Positions 7,959 through 16,723 of a stretch of DNA of 64,000 nt are shown piece by piece. Positions within the stretch are counted from its first letter, which is position 1; the number at the start of each line of letters is the position of its first letter. The stretch is taken from the NCBI RefSeq assembly GCF_020194955.2, contig NZ_JAFCIY020000001.1, forward strand, positions 1 to 64,000. The letters are read 5' to 3'. The notes below the pieces were generated by a model, which worked only from the letters and a program-made list of their open reading frames with translations, was not told where the DNA came from and did no database searches. The stretch comes from Desulfuromonas sp. CSMB_57 (GTDB lineage Bacteria > Desulfobacterota > Desulfuromonadia > Desulfuromonadales > Syntrophotaleaceae). A program made the position numbers and the translations under genes.

Positions 7959-10049
7959 TCAGTCGGTCCGGTTGAGAATCCTTGGGTTGGATCCGGGCCC
8001 GATGATCGTGGTCGAGGTGCCGGTCCCGTCGATAATGGTCTGGATCGCATCCTGCCCGCCATTTTCTAACGGTTCCTGCTCCATGACCGGGGGACTCCAT
8101 TCCGGCGGCAACTCTTGCAGCGCCTCGCCGGGATGGGCTTGGCAGTATTCCCGGGGTTCGGTGCCGAGGATGAAGAATTCGTTCCGGGTGTTCGGGCAGC
8201 CGGTGGTGGCCGGCATTCCGGTGCTCGGGTCGATGGTCAGGCTTACCACCGTATCCGGTTGGGTGAAGTCGACGGGGGGGCGGCCGGCCAGGGCCGCGCG
8301 CATGAAGCGCTCCCAGATGGGGGCGCTGACCGTTCCGCCGGTAAACCCTTTGCCGCCGGGCCGGGGTTTATCATGGCCGACCCAGACGCCGGTCACCATT
8401 TGCGGGGTATAGCCGACAAACCAGGCATCCCGGTAGTCGCTGGTGGTGCCGGTTTTGCCGGCGGCGTGGTACTGCTCGCCGAATTTTTTCAGATTTTTTG
8501 CCGTTCCGTAGAGCAGGACGTCCCGCAGCATCTGGGTGGTGACAAAGGCGGCGGCCGGAGACATGGCCGGGGTCGCCACCGAGGGCGTCTGGGTCCAGGA
8601 TTTTGAGGCGCGATTGTAGACCCGGATGATGGTGCGCGGCTGCACCTGCAGGCCGCCGTTGGCCAGGGGCGCATAGGCGGCCACCAACTCGTTCAGGGTG
8701 ACCTCTTCCGTGCCCAGTGCCAGGGAAAGATCGTTGCGGGCCTTCAGGTTGAGCCCGAGGTTGCCGGCGAAGTCGGCAAAATAGGGGGCGCTGACGGCCT
8801 CCAGCAGTTTGACCGAGATGATATTGTTGGAGTGAGCCAGGGCCTGGCGCAGGGTGAGCTGTCCGTGCCGTTCCTGGCCGTAGTTCTGGGGCTGCCAGAT
8901 CTGGTTGTTGCCGCGCCGGTAGGAGACCGGATCGTCATTCCAGATATCGGCGGCACGGTGACCCTTTTCCAGGGCGGCGGCAAACAGCAGCGGTTTGATG
9001 GCCGATCCCGGCTGCCGCTTGGCGAACAGGGCGCGGTTGTAGGCGCTTTGTTTGAAATCCACGCCGCCCACGGCCGCCAGAATGTCCCCCGTTTGCGGAT
9101 CCAGGCACAACAGGGCCCCCTGCAGTTCCGGGGAAATGCGTTTCACGCCTTCCTCGAGAGCCTTTTCGGCCAGGTTCTGCAGCTTCAGGTCCATGGCGGT
9201 GACCACTTCCAGGCCGCCGCGCTCAATGATGTAGGCACCGTATTTCTCAACCAGTTTGTTGCGGACATGGGTCAGATAATAGGGCGCCTGACCCGGCTTG
9301 ACGGAGGTGATGGGCTGCGACAGCAGCTTCTGCTTTTCCTGCGGTGAGATCAGTTTAAGTTCCGCCATGCGCCCGATGACCACATTGCGTCGCATTTTGA
9401 CCTGGGCCGTTTCGCCTCGCGGATTGTACCGGTTCGGGGCCTTGGGTACCCCGGCCAGCAGCACGCATTCGGCATGGGTCAATTGGTCGGGGGTTTTGTC
9501 GAAATAGAGCCGGGCCGCCTGGGCGATACCCCAGGCACCGTTGCCGAAATAGATTTCGTTGAAATACATTTCCAGGATCTGCTTTTTGCTGTATTTGCGC
9601 TCGAAGTCCATGGCCATGCGGGCTTCGGTCAATTTCCGGTCGATGGTCTTTTCCCCCGACAGGTATTTGTTCTTGATCAACTGCTGAGTGATGGTCGAGC
9701 CCCCTTCGGCCATGGAGCCCTTCATCACGTCCTTGACCAGGGCCCGGGTGATGCCCTTGATGTCGATGCCGCTGTGTTCGAAATAGCGAGCATCTTCAAC
9801 GGCAATCAGGGCGTTCTGCAGAAATTGAGGAATGCGGTCGATGGATACCCAGTAGCGGCCTTCCGCCGGAATCCGGCCCACATAGCGGCCTTCACGGTCG
9901 AAGACCTTGATGGAGGTATAGCCTGCCGGCAGGGGCGGATGGGTGGCGAACTTTTCCTGGGCGAGAGCGGACCAGGCCAGGCTGATGACCAGGCCGGTCG
10001 CAATAACGGAACCACAAAGCAGTTTCTTCCAGAATGCTGCGGGTGCCAT
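7959..10049 (-). CDS. Class A penicillin-binding protein, 1A family (transglycosylase/transpeptidase)
   Basis: A 696-residue bifunctional peptidoglycan synthase. A membrane anchor or signal lies near residues 8-30. The GT51 glycosyltransferase domain follows, with catalytic Glu in AVEDARYFEHSGID, GGSTITQQLIKN, and the RKLTEARMA and EIYFGNGAWGI motifs. The penicillin-binding domain has SxxK as PGSAIK, SxN as SNN and KTG as GKTGTT. The C-terminus ends in a short Gly/Glu-rich tail. The start at 10049 is preferred because it begins just before the membrane segment and has an upstream AAGGAG; 40 further codons are open but overlap the promoter. Slightly shorter than typical PBP1A. A -35/-10 pair lies at 10169-10197. 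Confidence 0.9.
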   Translation of the reverse strand: MAPAAFWKKLLCGSVIATGLVISLAWSALAQEKFATHPPLPAGYTSIKVFDREGRYVGRIPAEGRYWVSIDRIPQFLQNALIAVEDARYFEHSGIDIKGITRALVKDVMKGSMAEGGSTITQQLIKNKYLSGEKTIDRKLTEARMAMDFERKYSKKQILEMYFNEIYFGNGAWGIAQAARLYFDKTPDQLTHAECVLLAGVPKAPNRYNPRGETAQVKMRRNVVIGRMAELKLISPQEKQKLLSQPITSVKPGQAPYYLTHVRNKLVEKYGAYIIERGGLEVVTAMDLKLQNLAEKALEEGVKRISPELQGALLCLDPQTGDILAAVGGVDFKQSAYNRALFAKRQPGSAIKPLLFAAALEKGHRAADIWNDDPVSYRRGNNQIWQPQNYGQERHGQLTLRQALAHSNNIISVKLLEAVSAPYFADFAGNLGLNLKARNDLSLALGTEEVTLNELVAAYAPLANGGLQVQPRTIIRVYNRASKSWTQTPSVATPAMSPAAAFVTTQMLRDVLLYGTAKNLKKFGEQYHAAGKTGTTSDYRDAWFVGYTPQMVTGVWVGHDKPRPGGKGFTGGTVSAPIWERFMRAALAGRPPVDFTQPDTVVSLTIDPSTGMPATTGCPNTRNEFFILGTEPREYCQAHPGEALQELPPEWSPPVMEQEPLENGGQDAIQTIIDGTGTSTTIIGPGSNPRILNRTD

Positions 10050-10168
10050 AGGATGACGAGCTCCTTCATGCGAGAAATCTTGGATGGTCCGACTCCCTTC
10101 CGTCGGCGGGAATCCGGCCGGCAAGGGAGAAGCTGTTACAATGGTCCTGAGTGGTCCATGGCGGGCCA

Positions 10169-10197
10169 TTTATACACCTTCCGACCGTTCTTGTCAT
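10169..10197 (-). promoter_or_regulatory. Sigma-70-type promoter for the penicillin-binding protein gene
   Basis: On the minus strand ATGACA (10197-10192) and TATAAA (10174-10169) are 17 bases apart, each one mismatch from consensus. It would give a leader of about 110 bases before the ATG at 10049. Confidence 0.5.
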
Positions 10198-10248
10198 GTG
10201 TCCTTTTTCGGCGGGTACGGCGGATGAATGCGTTTTTCAGGGGGTTCC

Positions 10249-11889
10249 ATGGGCAAGGACGCGGCGCGCAAGGGGCTTGACCAGGTTCTGCTTTATCATG
10301 AACAGACCAAGCATCGGTTCGATCGACCTGCCCGTTCGGCCGGCTACATGGACTGGGCCAACCAACCGGATCCTTTTCGTTCTTTTCCCGAATGTTCGCA
10401 GGTCCGTTTGCCTTTTCTTGCGCAGGATCCGGACCTGCCGATGGAGGGGTTGTTCAATGCTGCGCCGGTGCCGACGCAGCCACTGGTTCTGACGCACATT
10501 GCCGGCATGATCGAGCTGTCCATGGGCTTGTCGGCATGGAAGAAAATTCCCGGTTCAACCTGGTCGTTGCGCATCAATCCCTCCAGCGGCAACCTGCATC
10601 CGACGGAGTCCTGGTGGGTTTTGCCCGAGAACCAACTGATGCACGGCGGCCTGTTTCACTACAATCCCTATCGCCATGTCCTCGAGCGGCGGGCGGATTT
10701 GCCGCCGTCGAGTCCCGCCAGGTGGCGGCAGCATTTCGGCTCGGATGGTTTCTTCGTCGCTCTGAGCAGCATTTTCTGGCGGGAGGCCTGGAAATACGGA
10801 GAGCGGGCCTTTCGCTATTGCCAGCACGATATCGGCCATGCCTTGGCGGCTCTGCGCTTTGCGGCCCGCCTCATGGGCTGGCGGATGTCCTTGGTGCATG
10901 GTATCGGCGATGAGGACCTGCAGCGCCTGCTCGGCTTCGATCGGACCGCTTGGCACCCGGGGGAAGCCGAAGAGGCCGAGGTGCTGTGCTGGGTCGGCAC
11001 TGCGGAGGCCAAACCCAACCGGGGATGTTTGCCCGCCGCCATGATCGACGATCTTGCCGGGCAGGAACTGCATGGCCGCCCCGCACCCCTGAGTCGCAAC
11101 CGGCGGCCCTGGCCCCTCATCGAGGCCGCGGCCGCGGCCTGCCGCAAGCCCCAGGCCGTCGCGGAACCGGCCTCCCGGACCGAGTTTCCGGCCGCTGTAC
11201 TGCCCGCATCCCCCTATACCGCGGCCCAGGTCATCCGGCGGCGGCGCAGTGCCGTGGATTTTGATGTGCGCCGCAGCCACATCAGCCGCAAGCATTTTAT
11301 GGGTTGTCTGCAGGCCTGTCTGCCGCATTGCAATCGGCCGCCTTTCGATCTGGGATTGGGCGTTCCCCAGGTCCACCTGTTCCTGTTCGTGCATTACGTC
11401 GTCGATCTGGAGCCGGGGTTCTATGCTCTGGTGCGAAATCCGGAACATTTCCAGGAACTGCAGGCATGCACCCACCCGCAGTTTGTCTGGCGGGCGGTCG
11501 ATGAGCAACTGCCCCTTTACCTCCTCGAGGCCGGTGATGGCCGGGAAGCGGCCAAGCTGATCAGCTGCAATCAGGATATCGCCGGCGACGGTGCCTTCTC
11601 CCTGGGCATGGTGGCCCGCTTCCAAGCAACCCTGCAAACGGCGCCCTATCGCTACAAGCAGCTGTTCTGGGAGGCCGGCATGATCGGCCAGGTCCTCTAC
11701 CTGCAGGCCGAGGCCTACGGGTTGCGCGGCACCGGTATCGGCTGCTTTTTCGATGATCCCATGCATGACATCTGCGGTTTCAGCGATAACCGCTTCCAGA
11801 GCCTGTACCATTTCACCATCGGCAGCCCCATCGAGGATGAACGCCTGACCACCCTGCCGCCTTATCACCATCTGTCGCCCGAAGGGTGA
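10249..11889 (+). CDS. SagB/ThcOx-type double-domain nitroreductase-fold dehydrogenase
   Basis: A 546-residue protein with two tandem nitroreductase-like halves. The first contains INPSSGNLHPTE near residues 105-120, the FMN-contact signature of SagB-type oxidases; the second starts near residue 320 with RRRSAVDFD and ends with the GTGIGCFFDD segment that closes the FMN pocket. SagB members oxidise azolines in peptide natural products, but many free-standing homologues of unknown substrate exist. The ATG at 10249 follows AGGGGG; an ATG seven codons earlier lacks a good site. No YcaO cyclodehydratase, precursor peptide or exporter is nearby, so a role in peptide modification is not supported. 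It probably shares a transcript with the downstream phosphatidyltransferase. Confidence 0.85.
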   Translation: MGKDAARKGLDQVLLYHEQTKHRFDRPARSAGYMDWANQPDPFRSFPECSQVRLPFLAQDPDLPMEGLFNAAPVPTQPLVLTHIAGMIELSMGLSAWKKIPGSTWSLRINPSSGNLHPTESWWVLPENQLMHGGLFHYNPYRHVLERRADLPPSSPARWRQHFGSDGFFVALSSIFWREAWKYGERAFRYCQHDIGHALAALRFAARLMGWRMSLVHGIGDEDLQRLLGFDRTAWHPGEAEEAEVLCWVGTAEAKPNRGCLPAAMIDDLAGQELHGRPAPLSRNRRPWPLIEAAAAACRKPQAVAEPASRTEFPAAVLPASPYTAAQVIRRRRSAVDFDVRRSHISRKHFMGCLQACLPHCNRPPFDLGLGVPQVHLFLFVHYVVDLEPGFYALVRNPEHFQELQACTHPQFVWRAVDEQLPLYLLEAGDGREAAKLISCNQDIAGDGAFSLGMVARFQATLQTAPYRYKQLFWEAGMIGQVLYLQAEAYGLRGTGIGCFFDDPMHDICGFSDNRFQSLYHFTIGSPIEDERLTTLPPYHHLSPEG

Positions 11890-11999
11890 GAATTGGGCGG
11901 GAAAGTGATTTTTATCTCCGATGGCGGCCTGAACAATGCTATATAAATGTCATTTGTGGTAAAAGTTGCCCTGTTCACCCTTTTTTCACTGAAGGCGCC

Positions 12000-13316
12000 A
12001 TGACACCCTATAGTTCTATCCTTTTGGAGATCGCCCTTCCGGTTTTTTTCATGCTGGGTGCGGAACGGTTCGCCGTGTACCGTTATTTACGCACTCCGAG
12101 GCAGGTCGAATGGGTTCGCCGTCACGTCTGGCTGCATCCCAACTCCATCAGTCGGGCCCGCTATCCCATGGGCTTCGTGTCGGTGGCCCTGCTGCACCTG
12201 GGCTTCCCCCGCTTGTGTTTCCTGTTTTTCACCTTCTGGATGATCACCGACATCACCGATGGCGATATCGCCCGCAAATGTGATCTCTATACGGAAGAGG
12301 GGGCGACCATCGACCCCCTCTCCGACAAGCTCATGTATGCCCCCATGCTGCTCTATCTGGCCTGGAGTGGTTGGCTCAATCCGTTGCTGGTGGTGTTGTT
12401 TTTGATATTTGACATCACCGGCCAGGCTTCGCGCCGGTTTATCCCGGTCAAGGCAGCCAACCTGTTCGGCAAGGCCAAGACCTTCCTGGTGGTGGTGCTG
12501 CTTATCGTGGTCGGTCTGGAATTGATCTACGGCCCCCTGCCTCTGCTGGCGCGTTCCATCTATCCGTTGCTCGCCATCTGCACGGCGCTGGCCTTTTGCT
12601 CCGCCGTGTTCAAGGTCATTCCCAACTACTGGTATGCCAATATTCTCAGCATTCTCAATCTGATCTGCGGCCTTGCCGGCTGCTGGGTGGTGCTCAGCGG
12701 CAGACCGCCGGTGTATGCCCTGGGGCTGGTGTTTCTCGGCCAATTTCTCGATCTTTTCGATGGCCGGGCGGCGGAACGCTGGGGGTCGACGCCGCAAGGG
12801 GAGATCTTCGATGATGTTGCCGACGGTACCAGCTTCGGCCTGACCGTGGGGCTGATTGTCACCGTCGCCTTTGCCAGCCTGTGGAGCGGCCTGTTCATCG
12901 GCGGTGTCTACCTGGCCGCCGTCGTCTTCCGCCTGGTCCGGTTCGTCGTCGAGAAGCGCAAGGCCGGGGTGACAGGCGGGGTGACGACCTTCGCCGGGCT
13001 GCCTTCTCCGGCCGGCGCTCTGATGGCGGGCACCGCCAGCGTGCTGCTTCCCAGCGAGTTGGCGGTCGGCGTCATTGTTTTGCTGACGGCCTTGTTGATG
13101 GTATCGCGGGTATCCTATCCCCACTTCGGGCGAGCCGTTCTGCCCAAAATCCCCAAGATTGTCCGGGTCCTGGTGCTCGGTGCGTTCCTGTTCCTGCTTG
13201 CCTTGGGGGTGCGGCGGGACGAATATCTCGCCCCCTTGCTCATCAGCTTCGTCGCCGCCGTGAGTTACCTGGTCAGTCCGTGGGTGGCCAAGGTCTGCCG
13301 AAGAGGAGCGCGATAG
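12000..13316 (+). CDS. Tandem CDP-alcohol phosphatidyltransferase (two fused domains)
   Basis: A 438-residue integral membrane protein. Residues about 1-200 carry a canonical CDP-alcohol phosphatidyltransferase signature near 85-107: DGDIAR, eight residues, G, three residues, D, three residues, D. Residues about 210-400 form a second copy resembling phosphatidylserine synthase: NILSILNLICG, then DGRAAE with the last conserved Arg replaced by Glu, GEIFDDVAD, and the FAGLPSP motif typical of PssA. About 10-12 membrane segments are expected. The start is the ATG at 12000 after GAAGG; 38 earlier in-frame codons have no site. Whether both halves are catalytic is unclear. mntP follows 12 bases later. 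Confidence 0.8.
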   Translation: MTPYSSILLEIALPVFFMLGAERFAVYRYLRTPRQVEWVRRHVWLHPNSISRARYPMGFVSVALLHLGFPRLCFLFFTFWMITDITDGDIARKCDLYTEEGATIDPLSDKLMYAPMLLYLAWSGWLNPLLVVLFLIFDITGQASRRFIPVKAANLFGKAKTFLVVVLLIVVGLELIYGPLPLLARSIYPLLAICTALAFCSAVFKVIPNYWYANILSILNLICGLAGCWVVLSGRPPVYALGLVFLGQFLDLFDGRAAERWGSTPQGEIFDDVADGTSFGLTVGLIVTVAFASLWSGLFIGGVYLAAVVFRLVRFVVEKRKAGVTGGVTTFAGLPSPAGALMAGTASVLLPSELAVGVIVLLTALLMVSRVSYPHFGRAVLPKIPKIVRVLVLGAFLFLLALGVRRDEYLAPLLISFVAAVSYLVSPWVAKVCRRGAR

Positions 13317-13328
13317 GTCTCTGGCGTT

Positions 13329-13898
13329 ATGGATACCTTCACTCTGCTGGGCATTGCCGTCGCCCTGGCCATGGATGCCTTTGCCGTGGCCTTGGCGGCC
13401 GGACTGACCCTGGATGAAATGAACGGCCGACACCTGTTTCGGCTGGGCTGGCACTTCGGACTGTTTCAGGCCATGATGCCGGTGTTCGGCTGGCTGGCCG
13501 GAATGACGGTGCAGCAGCACATCGCCGCCTACGATCACTGGATCGCTTTCGGATTGCTGTCCTTTGTCGGCGGCAAGATGATTTACGAGGCCCTGTTTGC
13601 CATGCCGGACGAGGTGCGATCCAGCGATCCGACCCGCGGCTGGTCCCTGGTCATGCTGTCCGTCGCGACCAGCATCGATGCTCTGGCGGTCGGCCTGACT
13701 TTGGCCATGCTCGGCGTCAGCATCTGGATGCCGGCCCTGATAATCGGCCTGGTGGCCGGGGTGCTGACCGTGGCGGGTATGCTGTTGGGGCGCCGCATCG
13801 GCGGAATCTGGGGCAAGCGGGTCGAGGTGCTCGGAGGGCTGGTGCTGGTCGCCATCGGTCTGAAAATTCTGCTGGAGCATACCCTGTTTCAGAGTTGA
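13329..13898 (+). CDS. mntP: Manganese efflux pump MntP
   Basis: A 189-residue six-helix membrane protein of the MntP (DUF204) family. Both halves of the internal repeat are visible, each with the conserved Asp pattern: AVALAMDAFAVAL near the N-terminus and VATSIDALAVGL in the middle, the membrane-embedded acidic residues needed for Mn2+ export. Length matches the family. It lies between the phosphatidyltransferase and the sensor kinase. No Mn2+-responsive (yybP-ykoY) riboswitch was seen upstream. Confidence 0.92.
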   Translation: MDTFTLLGIAVALAMDAFAVALAAGLTLDEMNGRHLFRLGWHFGLFQAMMPVFGWLAGMTVQQHIAAYDHWIAFGLLSFVGGKMIYEALFAMPDEVRSSDPTRGWSLVMLSVATSIDALAVGLTLAMLGVSIWMPALIIGLVAGVLTVAGMLLGRRIGGIWGKRVEVLGGLVLVAIGLKILLEHTLFQS

Positions 13899-13951
13899 AG
13901 CCGGGATGGAAGCAGAAAATGGGACAGGCGGTTCCTGAAAGGGGTGAGAAG

Positions 13952-16723
13952 ATGGCATCGGACTCTTTTCAGTCATTACCGGATACGCCCGAGCGGGGCG
14001 GTGAAAGCCAGTTGGATTCGTCCTTGCCGGATACCCAACAGTTGCTGGAACGTGTTTTCGATGCCATACCCGACCTGCTTTCGGTGGTGGATCGGAATCT
14101 GCGTATCCACATGAGCAACTGGCATGGCGGCTATGATTACGTCGCGGAAGAGCGGCGGCGAGGAAAGCCGTTCTGCTACGATGCATACTATCCCGAACAG
14201 GGCGGCAAATGCCGGCCCTGCCATCTTGACGAGGTGTTTCGCACCGGTCGCCCGGTAACCGTCGAGAAATTCAATCCCCGCATCGGCGAGGTGGAAATCC
14301 GCGCCTTTCCCGTGGTCGATGATCAGCAGCGTGTCGTGCTGGCGGCCGAATATATCCGCGATATTTCCAGCCGCAAGGCTGCCGAACGAGCTTTGCAGGA
14401 GCGTGAACAACAACTGCGGCGCATCACCGACAACATGCTGGATTTGGTCAGCGAAGCCGATCCGGACGGTATCTTTCGCTATATAAGCCCCTCCCACAGG
14501 GCAGTATTGGGGTTTGCCCCCGAAGAGTTACTGGGTACCAGTCTTTACGAGTTGTTTCATCCCGACGATCTCGCGTTCATGCAGCCGTTGTTTCAAAAGA
14601 CTTTGCCCTGGCGCAAGAGTGTTCGGGCGGAATTCCGCTACCGGCATGCCGCCGGGCACTATCTCTGGCTGGAAACCGTGGGCAAGGTCGTCCATGATGC
14701 ACAGGGCCGTGTCAGCGGCGCGGTCTATGCCAGTCGCGATATCAGTGAACGGCGCCACGCCGAGGAAGGCCGGAGGCAGGTCAACCAGACCCTCACGGCC
14801 ACCATCGAAGCTTCGCCGCTGGCCATCTTCGTGCTTGATGCGGATGGTTGCGTCAAACTCTGGAACGTGGCTGCGGAGCGGATGTTCGGCTGGCGGGCCG
14901 ACGAAGTGCTGGGGCGGCCATATCCCCTTGCGCCCGGTGCTATGGAGGGCGAGTTCCGCAGCCATCTGGCCGCCATGAACCGCGGGGAGACTTTTGTCGG
15001 CAAACAGACCCGCCGTCGCCACAAGGACGGGCGGATTCTGGAGGTCAGCTTTTTCACGGCACCTCTGCGGTCCCCGGGAGGGACGGTTGCCGGCACCGTC
15101 GGCATCATCTGCGACATCACCGAGGTGAAACGGGCCGAACGGGCCTTGCGGGACTCGGAAGCCAACTACCGGGCTATTTTCGATGCCGCTAACGACGCGA
15201 TATTCGTACTGGACATCGATACCGGAGCCATTCTGGATGTCAACAGCAAGTTGTGCCAGATGTACGGCTATTCCCGCGAGGAAATCCTGCGGCTGCCCAT
15301 TGAAGCGGTCAGTTCCGGGCGCCTGCCTTTCATCCAGGAAAATGCTCTGACCTGGATACACAGCGCCGTGGACGGGGCATCGCGGCTGTTCGAATGGCAT
15401 GCTCGGAAAAAATGCGGTGAGTTGTTCTGGGTCGAAGTCAATATGAAGGGAGCCATGATCGGCGGGCACTTTCGGGCTCTGGCGGTGGTGCGCGACATCA
15501 CCGAACGCAAGCGCGCCGAAGCGGCATTGCGGGAAAGCGAAGAGCGCTTTCATCAGGTTTTCGAACAGAACGAAGACCCGGCCTTTCTCATTCTGCCAGG
15601 CTCCATGGCGATTTTCGACTCCAATATCGCTGCCAGCCAGCTTTACGGCTACAGCAACCAATCCTTTCGCGAAGGCGGCCTGGCGCTCATAATGGATGCC
15701 GATACCCTGGCGGACTTCGCCAGGCAAATTTTTGCCGAGCAGAGCGGCGGCTTCGGCAAGGGCGGATGGAGCCATATCGTACCCATTGTCACCATTGATA
15801 AGCAGGGCCGTTCCATTCTTGCTTCTTTTCGGGGACGGATGCTGCAGCCCCACAAGCAAGCCTATCTCTATGGCACGTTTCGTGATGTCACCGAAAAGCT
15901 TCGGATTCGCAAGGAGCGCAGTGAAATGCAGGCCAAGCTGTTCCAGGCCAACAAATTGGCGGCCATCGGCAATCTGGCTGCCGGCATTGCGCATGAGGTG
16001 AATAATCCCAATAATTATATCCTGGCCAATGCTCAACTTCTGGATGGGATCTGGGCGGATGTCAACCGGATTGTCAAGGATTGTGAGGAGGATTACCGGG
16101 ATTTTGCCTTGGGTGGACTGCCTTTTAACGAGGCCATTGACAGGGTGCCGCAGATGCTGTCAGGGATTTCCGAGGGGGCGCGCCGGATACGAAATATCGT
16201 TGCCAGTCTCAAGGATTTTGCTCGTCAGGATGAGGCGGCACAGAGTCGGCCCCTGGATGTCAACCGAGTCATTGCAGAGTCGCTAACCATTCTGGCCAGC
16301 AACATCCGCCAGCATACCGATCATTTTTTTTGTAATCTGCATGAATCATTGCCGCGGATCGCGGGCCATTTTCAGAGAATCGAGCAGGTTGTGATCAATT
16401 TGGTGCTCAATGCTCTGCAGGCCCTGCCCGATCGCAATTCGGGTGTCTATGTGTCGACCACTTTCAACCCTCACTCTCGGATGGTCGAATTGACGATCCG
16501 CGATCAGGGATGCGGCATCCCCCTTGAGATTCGCAGTCGGATCCTTGAGCCGTTTTTCAGTACCCGGCAACAGGAGGGCGGAACAGGGCTAGGACTTTCC
16601 ATCTGCTATGCCATCGTCGAAGAACACCATGGTCGCCTTGAATTCGAGTCGCAACTTGGTCAGGGAACAACGGTTACAGTGTCGCTGCCGATAGCTGAGG
16701 AGGCCCGGAAAGGGAACCCATGA
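13952..16723 (+). CDS. Multi-PAS hybrid-free sensor histidine kinase
   Basis: A 923-residue cytoplasmic kinase with no membrane segment. Five PAS domains occupy roughly residues 25-650; the first contains a cysteine cluster with KCRPCH, and four are followed by the usual RDISxR/RDITER PAC ends. The HisKA-type dimerisation region has the phosphoacceptor in AGIAHEVNNP (His681). The HATPase domain shows the N box (VVINLVLNALQAL), the G1 box (DQGCGI), the F box (EPFFST) and the G2 box (GGTGLGLS). The ATG at 13952 follows AAGGGG; in-frame starts back to 13895 overlap mntP and lack sites. It overlaps the response regulator gene by four bases, so the two form one operon. Confidence 0.88.
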   Translation: MASDSFQSLPDTPERGGESQLDSSLPDTQQLLERVFDAIPDLLSVVDRNLRIHMSNWHGGYDYVAEERRRGKPFCYDAYYPEQGGKCRPCHLDEVFRTGRPVTVEKFNPRIGEVEIRAFPVVDDQQRVVLAAEYIRDISSRKAAERALQEREQQLRRITDNMLDLVSEADPDGIFRYISPSHRAVLGFAPEELLGTSLYELFHPDDLAFMQPLFQKTLPWRKSVRAEFRYRHAAGHYLWLETVGKVVHDAQGRVSGAVYASRDISERRHAEEGRRQVNQTLTATIEASPLAIFVLDADGCVKLWNVAAERMFGWRADEVLGRPYPLAPGAMEGEFRSHLAAMNRGETFVGKQTRRRHKDGRILEVSFFTAPLRSPGGTVAGTVGIICDITEVKRAERALRDSEANYRAIFDAANDAIFVLDIDTGAILDVNSKLCQMYGYSREEILRLPIEAVSSGRLPFIQENALTWIHSAVDGASRLFEWHARKKCGELFWVEVNMKGAMIGGHFRALAVVRDITERKRAEAALRESEERFHQVFEQNEDPAFLILPGSMAIFDSNIAASQLYGYSNQSFREGGLALIMDADTLADFARQIFAEQSGGFGKGGWSHIVPIVTIDKQGRSILASFRGRMLQPHKQAYLYGTFRDVTEKLRIRKERSEMQAKLFQANKLAAIGNLAAGIAHEVNNPNNYILANAQLLDGIWADVNRIVKDCEEDYRDFALGGLPFNEAIDRVPQMLSGISEGARRIRNIVASLKDFARQDEAAQSRPLDVNRVIAESLTILASNIRQHTDHFFCNLHESLPRIAGHFQRIEQVVINLVLNALQALPDRNSGVYVSTTFNPHSRMVELTIRDQGCGIPLEIRSRILEPFFSTRQQEGGTGLGLSICYAIVEEHHGRLEFESQLGQGTTVTVSLPIAEEARKGNP

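Noticed and set aside
10249-13316. A RiPP biosynthesis cluster around the SagB-type gene
   Set aside because: No YcaO protein, precursor peptide, protease or exporter gene was found on either side.
14197-14226. CxxCH (CRPCH) in the sensor kinase as a haem c site
   Set aside because: The kinase has no signal peptide or membrane segment, and c-type haem attachment is extracytoplasmic; a thiol or metal site is more likely.
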